Positions 1-9,036 of a DNA stretch of 64,000 nt are shown here, one piece after another. Each line of letters opens with the position of its first letter. The first letter of the stretch is position 1. The position numbers and the translations under genes were made by a program. This stretch comes from Bradyrhizobium agreste (GTDB lineage Bacteria; Pseudomonadota; Alphaproteobacteria; Rhizobiales; Xanthobacteraceae), in assembly GCF_016031625.1 (NCBI RefSeq), contig NZ_JACCHP010000001.1, positions 372,001 to 436,000 of the forward strand. The letters run 5' to 3'. The notes under the pieces were generated by a model. The model saw nothing but the letters and a program-made list of their open reading frames with translations. It made no database searches and was not told the origin of the DNA.

Positions 1-277
1 TGCTGGCCAGGAACACGGAAGAGTGCGAAAAATTAACGGTTCTGATGCCGCCGACCAATCGAAAGCCCGCCGAATGGGACCAGTGCTCGTGATCATAGCG
101 CCGTGATCGCGATCTGAAGGTCGAGAGAACGTCGGTAGAGTAGCACACAACGCATTGCTTTCAGTTGAAGACGTAATTTTCATCGGCGCTTTCTTTGGCC
201 GCCACGAGCGATGCTGCAGCCTTGGAGAAGGCACATGCCTGCCATCATTCACCTTTCTTCTATCTTTGCGATCGACC
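1..277. other. Stretch without a recognisable gene
   Basis: No open frame here has recognisable protein features or a good ribosome binding site. It ends at the tts box that serves the next gene. Confidence 0.5.
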
Positions 278-310
278 ACGTCAGATTTTGGAAAGCTAAC
301 GTGAGTAGCG
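278..310 (+). promoter_or_regulatory. tts box (TtsI-binding promoter)
   Basis: Reads CGTCAGATTTTGGAAAGCT followed by AACGTGAGTAGCG. This matches the rhizobial tts-box pattern (GTCAGcTTnTCGAAAGCT...TAGC) at most conserved positions, with a weaker centre. It lies about 35 bp before the ATG of the large repeat-containing candidate effector. That predicts TtsI-dependent, flavonoid-inducible expression. Confidence 0.7.
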
Positions 311-343
311 AAATAACGAGAGAGCGATGCCAGCGGACTGACC

Positions 344-2617
344 ATGGACCGATTCAACACGATCAACCCAGCCGACACAGGGTCCGTTGCGTCAGATGCC
401 ACCGTGGAACAGCCACAAGCGGCATTTGAGCAGCACCTGCTAAACGCGCCAGGGGGCGGCCCCATCTATCCCCACAGCGAGCTTTATGATGTCACTGAGG
501 AGGACGATCGCCTTATCCAAGCAGCGTCTGGCGCTGCTCTCGAGCGAGGGCCACCGCCGAGTTCCACGACCATCAGTATTTATGATCGTCGGCTGCGCAA
601 ATTGGCTGACGCGCTGAAGCAGTCTGGCAAATCAATTTCTGGCCTCGATGACGATACGTTGGTTAGTTGCGCCAGGAAGCTGTTGCCAAACGACAGAGTC
701 ATCGCCGCTGCATTGTCGATGGTCACTCGGTACCGCGAGCCTGATGCCAACGCTCGCCCCATCTCATCGCATTATCGTGCTTCCAGGGACGATGAGCGCC
801 TCATCAGGGAGGCCGCCGCGGCGGGTTTCGGTCGACGGCTCCGTGCGAATACGGCCGACAGCTATGCGAGCGGTCTGCGGAAGTTGGCGGCAGCACTCCG
901 CCCCTTGTCCATTGCCAAGCTCAGTGACGATACACTGCTTGGCTACGCCGACCGGTTGTTTCCGGATGACAAGATAGTCTTCGCCGCCTTGAACGGGCTC
1001 CGCGACTATCGCGCGATTGCCCGGCAGAACAATTTGGGCGGAGGAAGCTCGCGCCAGGTCATCCAACCGCCCGCCCCCTCGCCCATGCGCTCGGCCGATG
1101 AGCAGCCGGTGGGGAACGTTTCGGATGGGCGCGGCTCATTGCCGCCCGGGTTCAATACTCCGCAGGTCAGGCATGCAATCGGGTTTCCGGCCCATCCTCC
1201 TATACAAAATGTCGCCCAGAAAGCGCTTTTCGATGCGGCGGCTCGCGAGGGTCTCCTGCCGGCGACGACTTTCGATGCGCCGGTGCCCTGGCCAACGATG
1301 AGTTCAACTATCCACTCGCCGGTGCAAAGTGTCGCTCAGGAAGCGCTTTTCGACGCTGCGGATCGCGAGGGCCTCCTGTCGGCAACGACCTTCGATGCAC
1401 CGGTGCGCTGGGCAACGATGAGTTGGACCACCCACTCGCCGGTGCAAAGTGTCGCTCAGGAAGCGCTTTTCGATGCCGCGGATCGCGAGGGCCTCCTAGC
1501 AGCGATGACCTTCGATGCACCGTTGCCCTGGCCAACGATGAGTTTGAACATCCACTCGCCGGTGCAGAGTGTCGCTCAGGAAGCGCTTTTCGATGCCGCG
1601 GATCGCGAGGGCCTCCAGCCGCCGACGACGTTCGATGCACCGGTGCCCTGGCCAACGATGAGTTCAATCGCCCACTCCCCGGCGCAAACGTTCGCTCAGG
1701 AAGCGCTGTTCGATGCCGCGACTTGGCAGCCGAGCTCGCGGCAGCCGAATTCCGCCTCTGAAGACCACTTTGGACGGATGATGAAAGAAGGCGCTGCGGC
1801 CCAGACCACGCTTGAGCAGACGTTCTCCGCAGCCAGCGACACCTTTGATGCGTCTTTGGCCATTCCAGAGGATTTCTCCCACGGCACCCAGGCCGCGCCG
1901 GATATGATGCGCACCAAGCTTGGCCGCTGGGGCCTCTTGCCGGATGCAGCACAGCGGGTAAAGACCTACGACATTCGCGGTGAACGCTATACGGCCGTGT
2001 TGGGACCGGGAGGGCCCAATGATGTTCAGCTCATCCATCTGCGGTCTCCCGCTGTCGGCGATACGTTTGATGTTTCGTTCGCCGTTCCCAAGGATTTTTC
2101 CCATCGCACCCAGCTGGCCCCCGACATGATGCTGTCCACCTTGGGCGAGTGGGACTTCTTGCCTGTTGCGGAACATCCAGTCATGAATTACGAGATTGGC
2201 GGCGAACGCTATACGGCCATCTTGGGACCGGAAGGCCCCAACGATGTTCAACTCATTCATCACCCTAGGTCCACGCCGGGTGTGCTTGCGCCAGGGTTTG
2301 ATTCGCCGGCACCTTTCGAATGGCGTGAGCACGTTCCTTCGGCGCTGGCGCAAAATTTTGCCTTGCCGTCTGCCGCGCCGGCATCAAGCCGTCAGGCCCC
2401 CCCGCAAGTGCCTGAACTGGGAGAGTTGTTCGCCGACGACTGGACGCACGGCCCCCAAGAGGCTTCGCCTGTCGTGATCGATATACTGCAGAGCCTAGGT
2501 CTTCTGCCGAGTCGGGATGTCCCAATGACCGTTTTTTTGATCCACGGTCAGCCCTACACGGCCGAAAGCCTACCGGGAGGCCGCGTTCTTCTCTTTCATC
2601 GGCCGCAATTTGGCTGA
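344..2617 (+). CDS. Candidate type III effector, 757 aa, with NopD-like N-terminal and tandem repeats
   Basis: Probably a protein secreted by the type III system. The N-terminal third has two copies of a roughly 70-residue unit built on an LRKLAxAL ... LSDDTL ... AAL pattern (residues about 60-130 and 145-225). I associate this pattern with the N-termini of Bradyrhizobium C48-peptidase effectors such as NopD, but no protease domain is present. Residues about 284-460 are a 40-residue tandem repeat (HSPVQSVAQEALFDAADREG and so on). Three related C-terminal units of about 60 residues follow (about 503-568, 576-640, 695-756), containing DxxHGxQxA, GLLP and YTA motifs. The same unit ends the 299-aa candidate effector at 20875. 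A tts box lies 35 bp upstream, but the Shine-Dalgarno before the ATG is weak. There is no transmembrane segment or Sec signal. Enzymatic function is unknown. Confidence 0.7.
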   Translation: MDRFNTINPADTGSVASDATVEQPQAAFEQHLLNAPGGGPIYPHSELYDVTEEDDRLIQAASGAALERGPPPSSTTISIYDRRLRKLADALKQSGKSISGLDDDTLVSCARKLLPNDRVIAAALSMVTRYREPDANARPISSHYRASRDDERLIREAAAAGFGRRLRANTADSYASGLRKLAAALRPLSIAKLSDDTLLGYADRLFPDDKIVFAALNGLRDYRAIARQNNLGGGSSRQVIQPPAPSPMRSADEQPVGNVSDGRGSLPPGFNTPQVRHAIGFPAHPPIQNVAQKALFDAAAREGLLPATTFDAPVPWPTMSSTIHSPVQSVAQEALFDAADREGLLSATTFDAPVRWATMSWTTHSPVQSVAQEALFDAADREGLLAAMTFDAPLPWPTMSLNIHSPVQSVAQEALFDAADREGLQPPTTFDAPVPWPTMSSIAHSPAQTFAQEALFDAATWQPSSRQPNSASEDHFGRMMKEGAAAQTTLEQTFSAASDTFDASLAIPEDFSHGTQAAPDMMRTKLGRWGLLPDAAQRVKTYDIRGERYTAVLGPGGPNDVQLIHLRSPAVGDTFDVSFAVPKDFSHRTQLAPDMMLSTLGEWDFLPVAEHPVMNYEIGGERYTAILGPEGPNDVQLIHHPRSTPGVLAPGFDSPAPFEWREHVPSALAQNFALPSAAPASSRQAPPQVPELGELFADDWTHGPQEASPVVIDILQSLGLLPSRDVPMTVFLIHGQPYTAESLPGGRVLLFHRPQFG
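1195..1721 (+). repeat. 120-bp in-frame tandem repeat inside the effector gene
   Basis: Four near-identical 120-bp units plus one partial unit, each encoding 40 residues, start near 1195, 1315, 1435, 1555 and 1675. Each contains GTCGCTCAGGAAGCGCTTTT or a close variant. The period is an exact multiple of three, so copy number can change without breaking the frame. The last unit is the most diverged. Confidence 0.9.
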
Positions 2618-2689
2618 ACGGGGCTCGTCGGCACCTAGCATCTGGGCACAGAGATTTTGACTCTTTTGTGCTTTCGGCACTCTGTAAGA

Positions 2690-2950
2690 TATCTTGGGAT
2701 AGAGCACGGCCTAATTTGGCGCGCGCCTTCTCGGTCGTGAACATCCGATCGATCCGTGCGCGCTCGGCGTTGCGATGTTTTCCCATGGAGTGGTCTCTCT
2801 GACGAGACGGGCATAACTGTCGATGCGGCAGTCGAGACATTGTCGGGCGAGCACGCCGATCTCGACCGCGAACATGTTGAGCACACTGGTATGCTTCGAG
2901 GCGTAATGGAACTCCAAACCTCTCAGCAGCCTGCGAGCCTGCTCAGCCGG
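2690..2950 (-). pseudogene. IS630-family transposase C-terminal remnant
   Basis: Minus-strand translation reads EFHYASKHTSVLNMFAVEIG, then VLARQCLDCRIDSYARLV, and after a frameshift FTTEKARAKLGRA. This is the typical C-terminal end of IS630-family DDE transposases (HYTPKHxSWLN, IELSVLxRQCLDRRI, FTTxxARxKL). The N-terminal catalytic part is absent and the frame is broken near 2750. It abuts an IS66 remnant in the opposite orientation. Confidence 0.7.
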
Positions 2951-2957
2951 GAACGCC

Positions 2958-3300
2958 TGATCCCCCGGTGTGAAGGTGTTCCTCGCCAGCCATCCGGTCG
3001 ACTTCCGCAAGGGCATCGATGGCCTTGTTGCGCTTGTCCGCGATGCCGGCTCAGATCCGTTCGATGGGGCGCTTTATGTGTTCAAAAGAGCCGAGCGAAT
3101 CAAGATCGTATGGTGGGATGGCTCCGGCGTGTGCCTCATTTGAAACGCCTCGAAAAGGCGAAGTTCTGCTGGCCGCGGATCGGATAACATCGGGTAACTC
3201 ACCTCCGCGCAGTTGATGCCACTGGTGGATGGGACGGACTGGAAGCGGGTCCGGGCTGTGCCGGTCAGGCGCCGGAGATTGTTGGGTAAAAGCGCTGCGG
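2958..3300 (+). pseudogene. IS66-family tnpB (Orf2) remnant
   Basis: Plus-strand translation gives VFLASHPVDFRKGIDGLVAL and then DPFDGALYVFKRAERIKIVW, ending near WWDGSGVCL. These are hallmarks of IS66 TnpB. A stop codon interrupts the frame just after VCL (about 3140), and the remaining C-terminal part is readable only with further frame changes. It runs straight into the tnpC remnant in the usual IS66 order. Confidence 0.75.
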
Positions 3301-3304
3301 CGAA

Positions 3305-3760
3305 GTGAATCAGCGGCCTGAAAGGACGAGAGAGCCGGAGCAAATGTGCTCTGGTCGGGTCAATGACGCCGCCCGATCTCTCGACCTCCCGAATGAAGTA
3401 GAGATGCTCAAGGCTATGGTGCTTGCCATGGCTGAGAAGGCGACGCGTGTCGAAGCGCTGGAGATCGAGGTCGACGATCTCAAGGCCCGCAACGCCGATG
3501 CCGATGCACGCATCGCGCGGCTGACGCAGATCCTGAAGGCCATTGACCGCGCCCGGTTCGGCCGACGATCGGAGAAGCTCGACCCTGCGAGCATAGCTTG
3601 CCGCTTACGACTCGGCTCCTGGAAAGGCGTTGCTCTGGCGTGCTGTCACTGCCGGCCTGCGAAATTGCTGTCCCTGCCACGCGCCGCTGACTCCCGCAGA
3701 GCCAGCCTCAAAGTAGCGGAAGAAGTTGACCGGGAGGTCATGCTGGTAGAACGGGCATAA
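3305..3760 (+). pseudogene. IS66-family tnpC (transposase) N-terminal remnant
   Basis: The open part encodes LPNEVEMLKAMVLAMAEKA and continues as a leucine/alanine coiled coil (DDLKARNADADARIARLTQ), ending FGRRSEKLDP. This is the classic N-terminus of IS66 transposases. After about residue 97 the protein no longer resembles the family, and the DDE catalytic domain (normally another 400 residues) is missing. Confidence 0.75.
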
Positions 3761-3769
3761 CCACTAGAA

Positions 3770-4467
3770 CGGGGATCAGCCCGTAATTTGGAAGCAGTGC
3801 GGGCGCGGTCCGGTCCCTACCGGCCGGGGGGCTGAGTTGAAGAAAGGTTCCTGCCGCATCCGCACTGCTGATGAGGCTGACGAGAAACATGACTCGGCGC
3901 CGACCGTTCTGGTACGCTAGCACTGTCCCTGCCACATCCCGCCAACCTCAACAGCTCTGTATCCGGGCGAGCTTACTGAAAGCTGACAGACCTGCGCGGC
4001 AATTCACAAATGGAAGGGGCCCCAGGGCAGCGTGCCACTAGACGTCGGACGTTCAGGTCCAGACAAAAGGCCGTTCGGCGCCGCTTACGATCAGCGGCAG
4101 CTACAGCGGCGCGACCGACCGGAGGGCGGTCAGCTAATCCACTGCAAGCTTTATGACTGATCGCCGGTTATGACATCCGGCTTCGTGCGGGTCTTCGAGG
4201 AGGAGAGTTTACCACGTGGATCGCGCATCAGGCGCATCCGGACCAAATACGTCCCACCGCTTACAAAGTAGCGGTCTAGCTGGCAGCATTCCTCGTGAAC
4301 ATGACCATGTTACCGAGCCGTCTCTCGATCCAAGAGCGCGTTATTCTCCGCAAAATGATAGATACAGCAGTTCTATTGCAAAGTGGGCGGACAGTATTTG
4401 CTTGCGTAGGGCGGTGGGAATTGCTGCTCCGCCGTGCGTTTCCTCCCCGCAGGCTGATGAGACGTTC
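3770..4467. other. Non-coding or decayed DNA
   Basis: No frame longer than about 100 codons shows credible coding features. It probably contains decayed IS66 sequence. No promoter, RNA gene or repeat was recognised. Confidence 0.4.
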
Positions 4468-4534
4468 TGTGCGTCAAGTTCAGCAAAATTGATCATGGGG
4501 TCCGGCCGAGTCATCCCCTCGGAGCCGCCGTCGC
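4468..4534 (+). repeat. 67-bp direct repeat, copy 1
   Basis: Begins TGTGCGTCAAGTTCAGCAAA and ends GGAGCCGCCGTCGC. A second copy at 10667-10733 in the same orientation differs at two positions by my reading. It is probably the end of a mobile element or of an element-borne gene. The two copies bracket about 6.1 kb of decayed sequence. Confidence 0.8.
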
Positions 4535-5439
4535 TCGCTTGCCCAAAAGCGTAGCGCTGGCTAGGCATGATCGAGCCGATCGGAATCGAGACATGGTTGT
4601 GCCGGTGGTCGCGCTGCGCGCAGCATTGCCGACCCACCGAGACCTACATGAAGCTGTGCTCTACATGATGGGACGGGAGGCGATGATACCCCGCAAACCT
4701 CGAAGTGATCGACCGCGCTTTACCAAACTGCGAGCGGGGCAAGCCATGAGGCGTTCCATGTCGCTTCATGGGCCCATCCCTCCAGTAAACCCCTCTTCGT
4801 CTTCCAGATCAAAAGTAAGAGCGGCTGCCGAGGATATGGTAGTCAGCTTCTCGTCAGCTAGCGCAGCTATGCCATTGCTGCCCGAAGTGCACAGACATCC
4901 CGCGGGTAGCAGATGTCGTTCCATTGAGCGCTTTGCGGAACGCACACGGCGCGTGTACCCAATGTCCTGGCGAGAGCCACGCGCCGTGTGCCTCTATCTT
5001 CAGCTCACCTTCGCCCCAAATTACGGCCCCCCTTTTGACCCGTCCTGTGCGTGCGCCCGGACGGGTCACTTGCAGCTAGCTTCCCGCAATCAGCTCGTAT
5101 AGCGCCGGCCCGAGCAGCTGGAGGCCCTAGCTAACCTTGGGATGTTCATAGCACAAGCGCTCAACCGACAGCGGCCCCCTCGCGCCACATTTAATAGGCT
5201 GGGCGCCTCGCGGTCTCGTGATCGGCAAGACAGTCTCCCGCCAGCGTCTCCGGATTATCAGTTTGCGTCCGGCCTTGCTGGTACTGGTATGTTGCTTGTT
5301 AGTTTCGCTGAAGGGTAGGGCTGCAGAGATTCGATCGAAGCGGCGAGAAGGTCGTGTGGTCACCTGCCGAGTGTCAAGTCCCTCCTTCCTGCAGTTGAAC
5401 AAGTGGGCGGCATCATCTTAAACCGACTGCACAATATTA
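4535..5439. other. Stretch without a recognisable gene
   Basis: Several frames stay open for 60-187 codons because of base composition, but none shows domain motifs or a good ribosome binding site. I see nothing I can support here. Confidence 0.4.
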
Positions 5440-5760
5440 ATGTCAGGTTGCGCCGCAATGATAAGGGTCTCTTGTGCGGATCATTTCGCTGCTCTGCGGC
5501 CGGCTCAACTTGTCGCCGTCCGTGGTCGTTCGTTCGAGTGGCTGGACATTCGCACGAACAAGATCGCCCAGTTACGCGATCCGGTAACGCACGAACGAGT
5601 ATGGGTCCCGTTGGCTGCCATTACTGTTCCAACCCGGCCGCAATGGGCTCCGACGCATCCTGCGGTCAGAGATGCTGCTCGCCCACTTTGCACTTATTTC
5701 CGGCGCTTTATTAGTCGAGAGAATGTTCGTGCCAAAGTGGACCATGGCGAAACAGCATGA
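5440..5760 (+). CDS. Hypothetical protein, possibly a fragment
   Basis: A 106-codon frame. From about residue 15 the product looks protein-like (ALRPAQLVAVRGRSFEWLDI, then WVPLAAITVPTRPQW), with a balanced hydrophobic pattern. No family is recognised and no strong ribosome binding site precedes the start. It may be the surviving end of a longer gene in a decayed region, or chance. Confidence 0.25.
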   Translation: MSGCAAMIRVSCADHFAALRPAQLVAVRGRSFEWLDIRTNKIAQLRDPVTHERVWVPLAAITVPTRPQWAPTHPAVRDAARPLCTYFRRFISRENVRAKVDHGETA

Positions 5761-5929
5761 TTGCGGGTCTGCAGCATCAGACGTGCAAACTTTGGCGTAG
5801 AGACGGTTCGTATGCTTTGCGCAGATCGGGCGAGCCGCCTCAATGTCTGCCCGCGGACATAAGCCCCACCTCATCGAACGCGGCCATGTCAGTTATTGCC
5901 AACTAGACTTAACCGGAGGAGGCGACGGT

Positions 5930-6052
5930 ATGAGCGATGCAACCAACTCGTCGTGTGAGCTCAACACGCCGAAACCAGTCGAGCCAGATGGTGCTGCGGT
6001 CACTGTTGGCACCATGCCCAATCGACCGCACCTCTTCGATCTCAGCTCCTAA
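5930..6052 (+). CDS. Small ORF, 40 aa, with a strong ribosome binding site
   Basis: The ATG follows an unusually good Shine-Dalgarno (CCGGAGGAGGCGACGGT, core GGAGGAGG about 7 nt away). The 40-residue product starts MSDATNSSCELNTPKPVE and ends HLFDLSS. It has no signal peptide or membrane segment and one cysteine. It could be a real small protein or the stub of a truncated gene. No family is recognised. Confidence 0.35.
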   Translation: MSDATNSSCELNTPKPVEPDGAAVTVGTMPNRPHLFDLSS

Positions 6053-6557
6053 TGGCGGTTCCGATGAATATCGACCAGGTCGTTTGAGTAGGCGCAGGTG
6101 GCGCCGAGCAATGCATTCCTGGACCGTTACTGCTTTTCCGCTGGCGAGTACGAAAACGGCTACTCACTCCGCCTATCCGACGTGCCCGTCTGCTTGGAGT
6201 TACGCACTCGTTGTGTGGATGGCGGCCACGTTCACTCACATCGATCTCGTCCAGCGCGCTAAGATCGGCTGCTTGCGAAAGGGCTTGGGCACCAGCTCAC
6301 CAACTCCCGATTGAGCCTGCGGAGCCATGAGCCAACAACCGGAACGAGTTGTGATTACGGTCTGAATAGAGCAAATGCCGTGCCGATTGAGAACTGCAGC
6401 TCCCTCGCGCTGGAATGCCTTAGAGGGCATAATAGAAAAGAGCCGCAAAGCTAGCAGGCCGGCCTTTGTTTGCGGAATCTGCGCTAAATTAGACATCAGT
6501 TCCGGGTCCGTGCAAGAAAAGCTCCGGCAAACATTTGAAGCATCCCCATCTTGCCGG
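6053..6557. other. Stretch without a recognisable gene
   Basis: The open frames on both strands lack motifs, and I see no RNA gene or regulatory site. Confidence 0.35.
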
Positions 6558-7144
6558 TCAACAAGGCGTTCGCAACATTGGCGTGAGCGGCGGCGAGGAA
6601 CCGTGTTGTATCTCACCAACGACCTTGAAGCCGTGACGTTGGTAAAAGGGAATATTTTCAGGGTTCGAGCTTTCGAGGTAGGCCGCTATACCCTGCTCAT
6701 CGCATTGTTCAAGCGCGTATCTCATCAACAATGTGCCAACACCTTTTCCGACCCAGTTCGGATCTACAGCAATGAGTGGCAGGTACCAATGTGGGTCGCG
6801 GGGATGATGCTCGGCCATTCTCCTCCGCAAGTGTGCCATATCTTCGGTGATCTCCGGGCGAAGGATTGCGCCATAATTCCATCCAAAGCCTCCTCGTCTT
6901 GCTGCACGTCGGGAGGCAGCCATAGGGCCGCGCCAAAAACCTCTCCCACGACGTAGGCTGTGCCATGTGCAAATGCTCGCCCGGCACAGGCATCAATGAA
7001 CTGAGGCATGCTTCTAAGGTATTGCCTTGGGTCAGGCCAACTCCAACGCATCAACGGATCGGCGGCAAAGCCGAGCACAATTGTGCAGATAGTGCTTGCA
7101 CGAAGGTCTGCGTTCGCAAAACTGATATCCGATTCTTCTGTCAT
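6558..7144 (-). pseudogene. GNAT-family N-acetyltransferase, frameshifted
   Basis: Two minus-strand frames together make a GNAT protein of about 190 residues. The N-terminal part (MTEESDISFANADLRAST to WLPPDVQQDEEALDGI) starts at 7144. The C-terminal part is in another frame and holds the acetyl-CoA-binding motif A (IAVDPNWVGKGVGTLLM) and the LESSNPENIPFYQRHGFKVV segment typical of the family. The break is near 6870-6890. Its ATG overlaps the TGA of a small upstream ORF, so the two were once coupled. A single-base sequencing error could also explain the break. Confidence 0.75.
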
Positions 7145-7272
7145 GAAGTCATTTCGGGTCTCTGTTTGGCCTCGGCCTTGAGCACGGCATCCACGGCCTC
7201 TGATGGGAGCGGAATGGATACACCGAAGGTTCGTCGGCCTGAGCTCCCCGCCTGGCTGATCTTGATGGTCAC
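7141..7272 (-). CDS. Small ORF (43 aa) translationally coupled to the acetyltransferase
   Basis: The GTG start at 7272 has AAGGAG about 12-14 nt upstream. The product begins MTIKISQAGSSGRRTFGV and contains SIPLPSEAVDAVLKAEA. Its TGA overlaps the ATG of the acetyltransferase gene (ATGA). No family is recognised. The layout resembles the small antitoxin partner of a GNAT toxin, but its length and lack of a visible DNA-binding fold make that only a possibility. It could instead be a truncated C-terminus. Confidence 0.4.
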   Translation of the reverse strand: MTIKISQAGSSGRRTFGVSIPLPSEAVDAVLKAEAKQRPEMTS

Positions 7273-9036
7273 TTCGGATTAAGCTCCTTGCTAGGCATTG
7301 CTTGGATCTAGATCTTCCTGGCCGGCTTCTGCGCTTGCAGGCCCAGAAGGGGCATCTGAAAGTCGCCCCGCCGTCCTAAAGGAAGCTTCGACAAGCTTCG
7401 TCAGCCTGCCACCACTCAGAGAAATGACACGAGGACGCTTATGAAATTGCACGCCCGAAGAAGTCACCGCATGCGCTCGACACGAACATCGGGGCGATGG
7501 CAGCCTTTGAACCGGGTTCCGGCACGACGAGCAGCTTAGCGAGGGTCGCGCGTCGAGCTCAGACCAGGCAGCGAATCATCACCTCTCTCCCATTGAGCGG
7601 TCCTGCATAGGCTTCCTTCAAAACACGTGTTGGTGAGAAACCACCATTCCAGTTATCGCATGTTCTTAGCGCTCCTTGATGTTCTTGTGTCCTTACGGCT
7701 CTCGGCGCACCACTGCAGCGATTCGCCATTGTCGGGCCAGGGCAACGGGACTGGACACCGCGATGCTGCGCCCACGACCTACGGAAAATCGCAAATTGGG
7801 GGATCGCGCGAGAGCTTTCGTGCATCGTCATGCGAGTCGATCAGTTGAAGCTCCAGAGCTCAATCGAGCGAGAACGTTCCTATCGTGCCTTCGTCGAACT
7901 TAACGCTCAGGGTCAAGTGTATCCGCCCTCGCTCTTGCCATCGGGGAAAGAATGCAGGTCCGAGTTGCGTAGTTGCACGAATAATTCTCGTAGAGATTTC
8001 TTTGGCCGCTGGCGTTGAGAAGCCCCTGATCGGAACGATTTCCAAGTTTCTTGGTGCTGGTAATGCTTGCCATGCCAGGTCCGAGATCCACGCGTTGAGT
8101 CATGTATGCTTCGCTCTGTCTTGGAAAACTATGGTCACCGGAGCAGCATATCCGAAGAAATTGTAGCGAAGACCTCCCCAAAATGGGTGGGGATCTATCC
8201 GCCGTTGATGATGTAAGTTGGCCGGGTTTAACTTTGAGCATGGTCGCGAGAGGCTCAAATTGAGCATTGCCTAAAGTGGAACTCTTTCTCGAAAGTGGAA
8301 AGTGGCGGCTTTTAGCTCCATTTGGAACGGGGGACCCGAAGGCGGAATGGAGCCGGATGAAAGGGAGGAGATTACACCAGCCTCGGGGTCTCGGTGTGCG
8401 CAAGCGGGCCGCGACCTGGACGTTCATGACAATGTTCTGCGGAATTGATGAAGGAGTTCGGCACCCGACGCGGCAAAAGCCTTTTCTGGCCACGATAGAT
8501 GAAGCCAGGTCTGCAGGAGATCTAGCGGTTGCGCCGCCGTGAGCTCCCTAAGTTAAAAGCACCGAGATGCTCCAAAAGCTGCCCAGGCGCGTGGCGCGCA
8601 TGGGTTGTATCATGTATAGCCGGAAGCTAAATCGACTGCGAGCTGCAGCGCACATCCGGCAACGAAGCTGCCGCTACAGTATCAGCTCACCACAGGCGGC
8701 TCATTGCGGGTTGCTCGCGGCCATGATGCGCAACTGCCGCCGCGCGCCTACATCTGCCCAGAAGCGGATGATTTAGGTGTCATAGCACGAGCTGCGCCGG
8801 CGCTCGGCGTATCGAACGCATCATCGGAAAGGCCGAAAGGCGCACTGGCCGGCTCTCACCTAGCTCCGGACCTTGTGCCCAATCCATCGGCCACTACTTC
8901 ATCATCGCTTCGACCTCTGCACGAAAAGCATGGCGCGAGGTGTGTCGTGAATAGAACACGTGGCCGCCCGGATAGAGATAAGCTTTACGCGAGGTGCCGA
9001 GGCAAATGGCGGCAATTGATCGAGCACGATCTGTGA
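7273..9036. other. Decayed or non-coding region
   Basis: About 1.8 kb with many short, overlapping, composition-driven frames on both strands and no recognisable domain, RNA gene or promoter. It probably consists of eroded mobile DNA. Confidence 0.4.
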
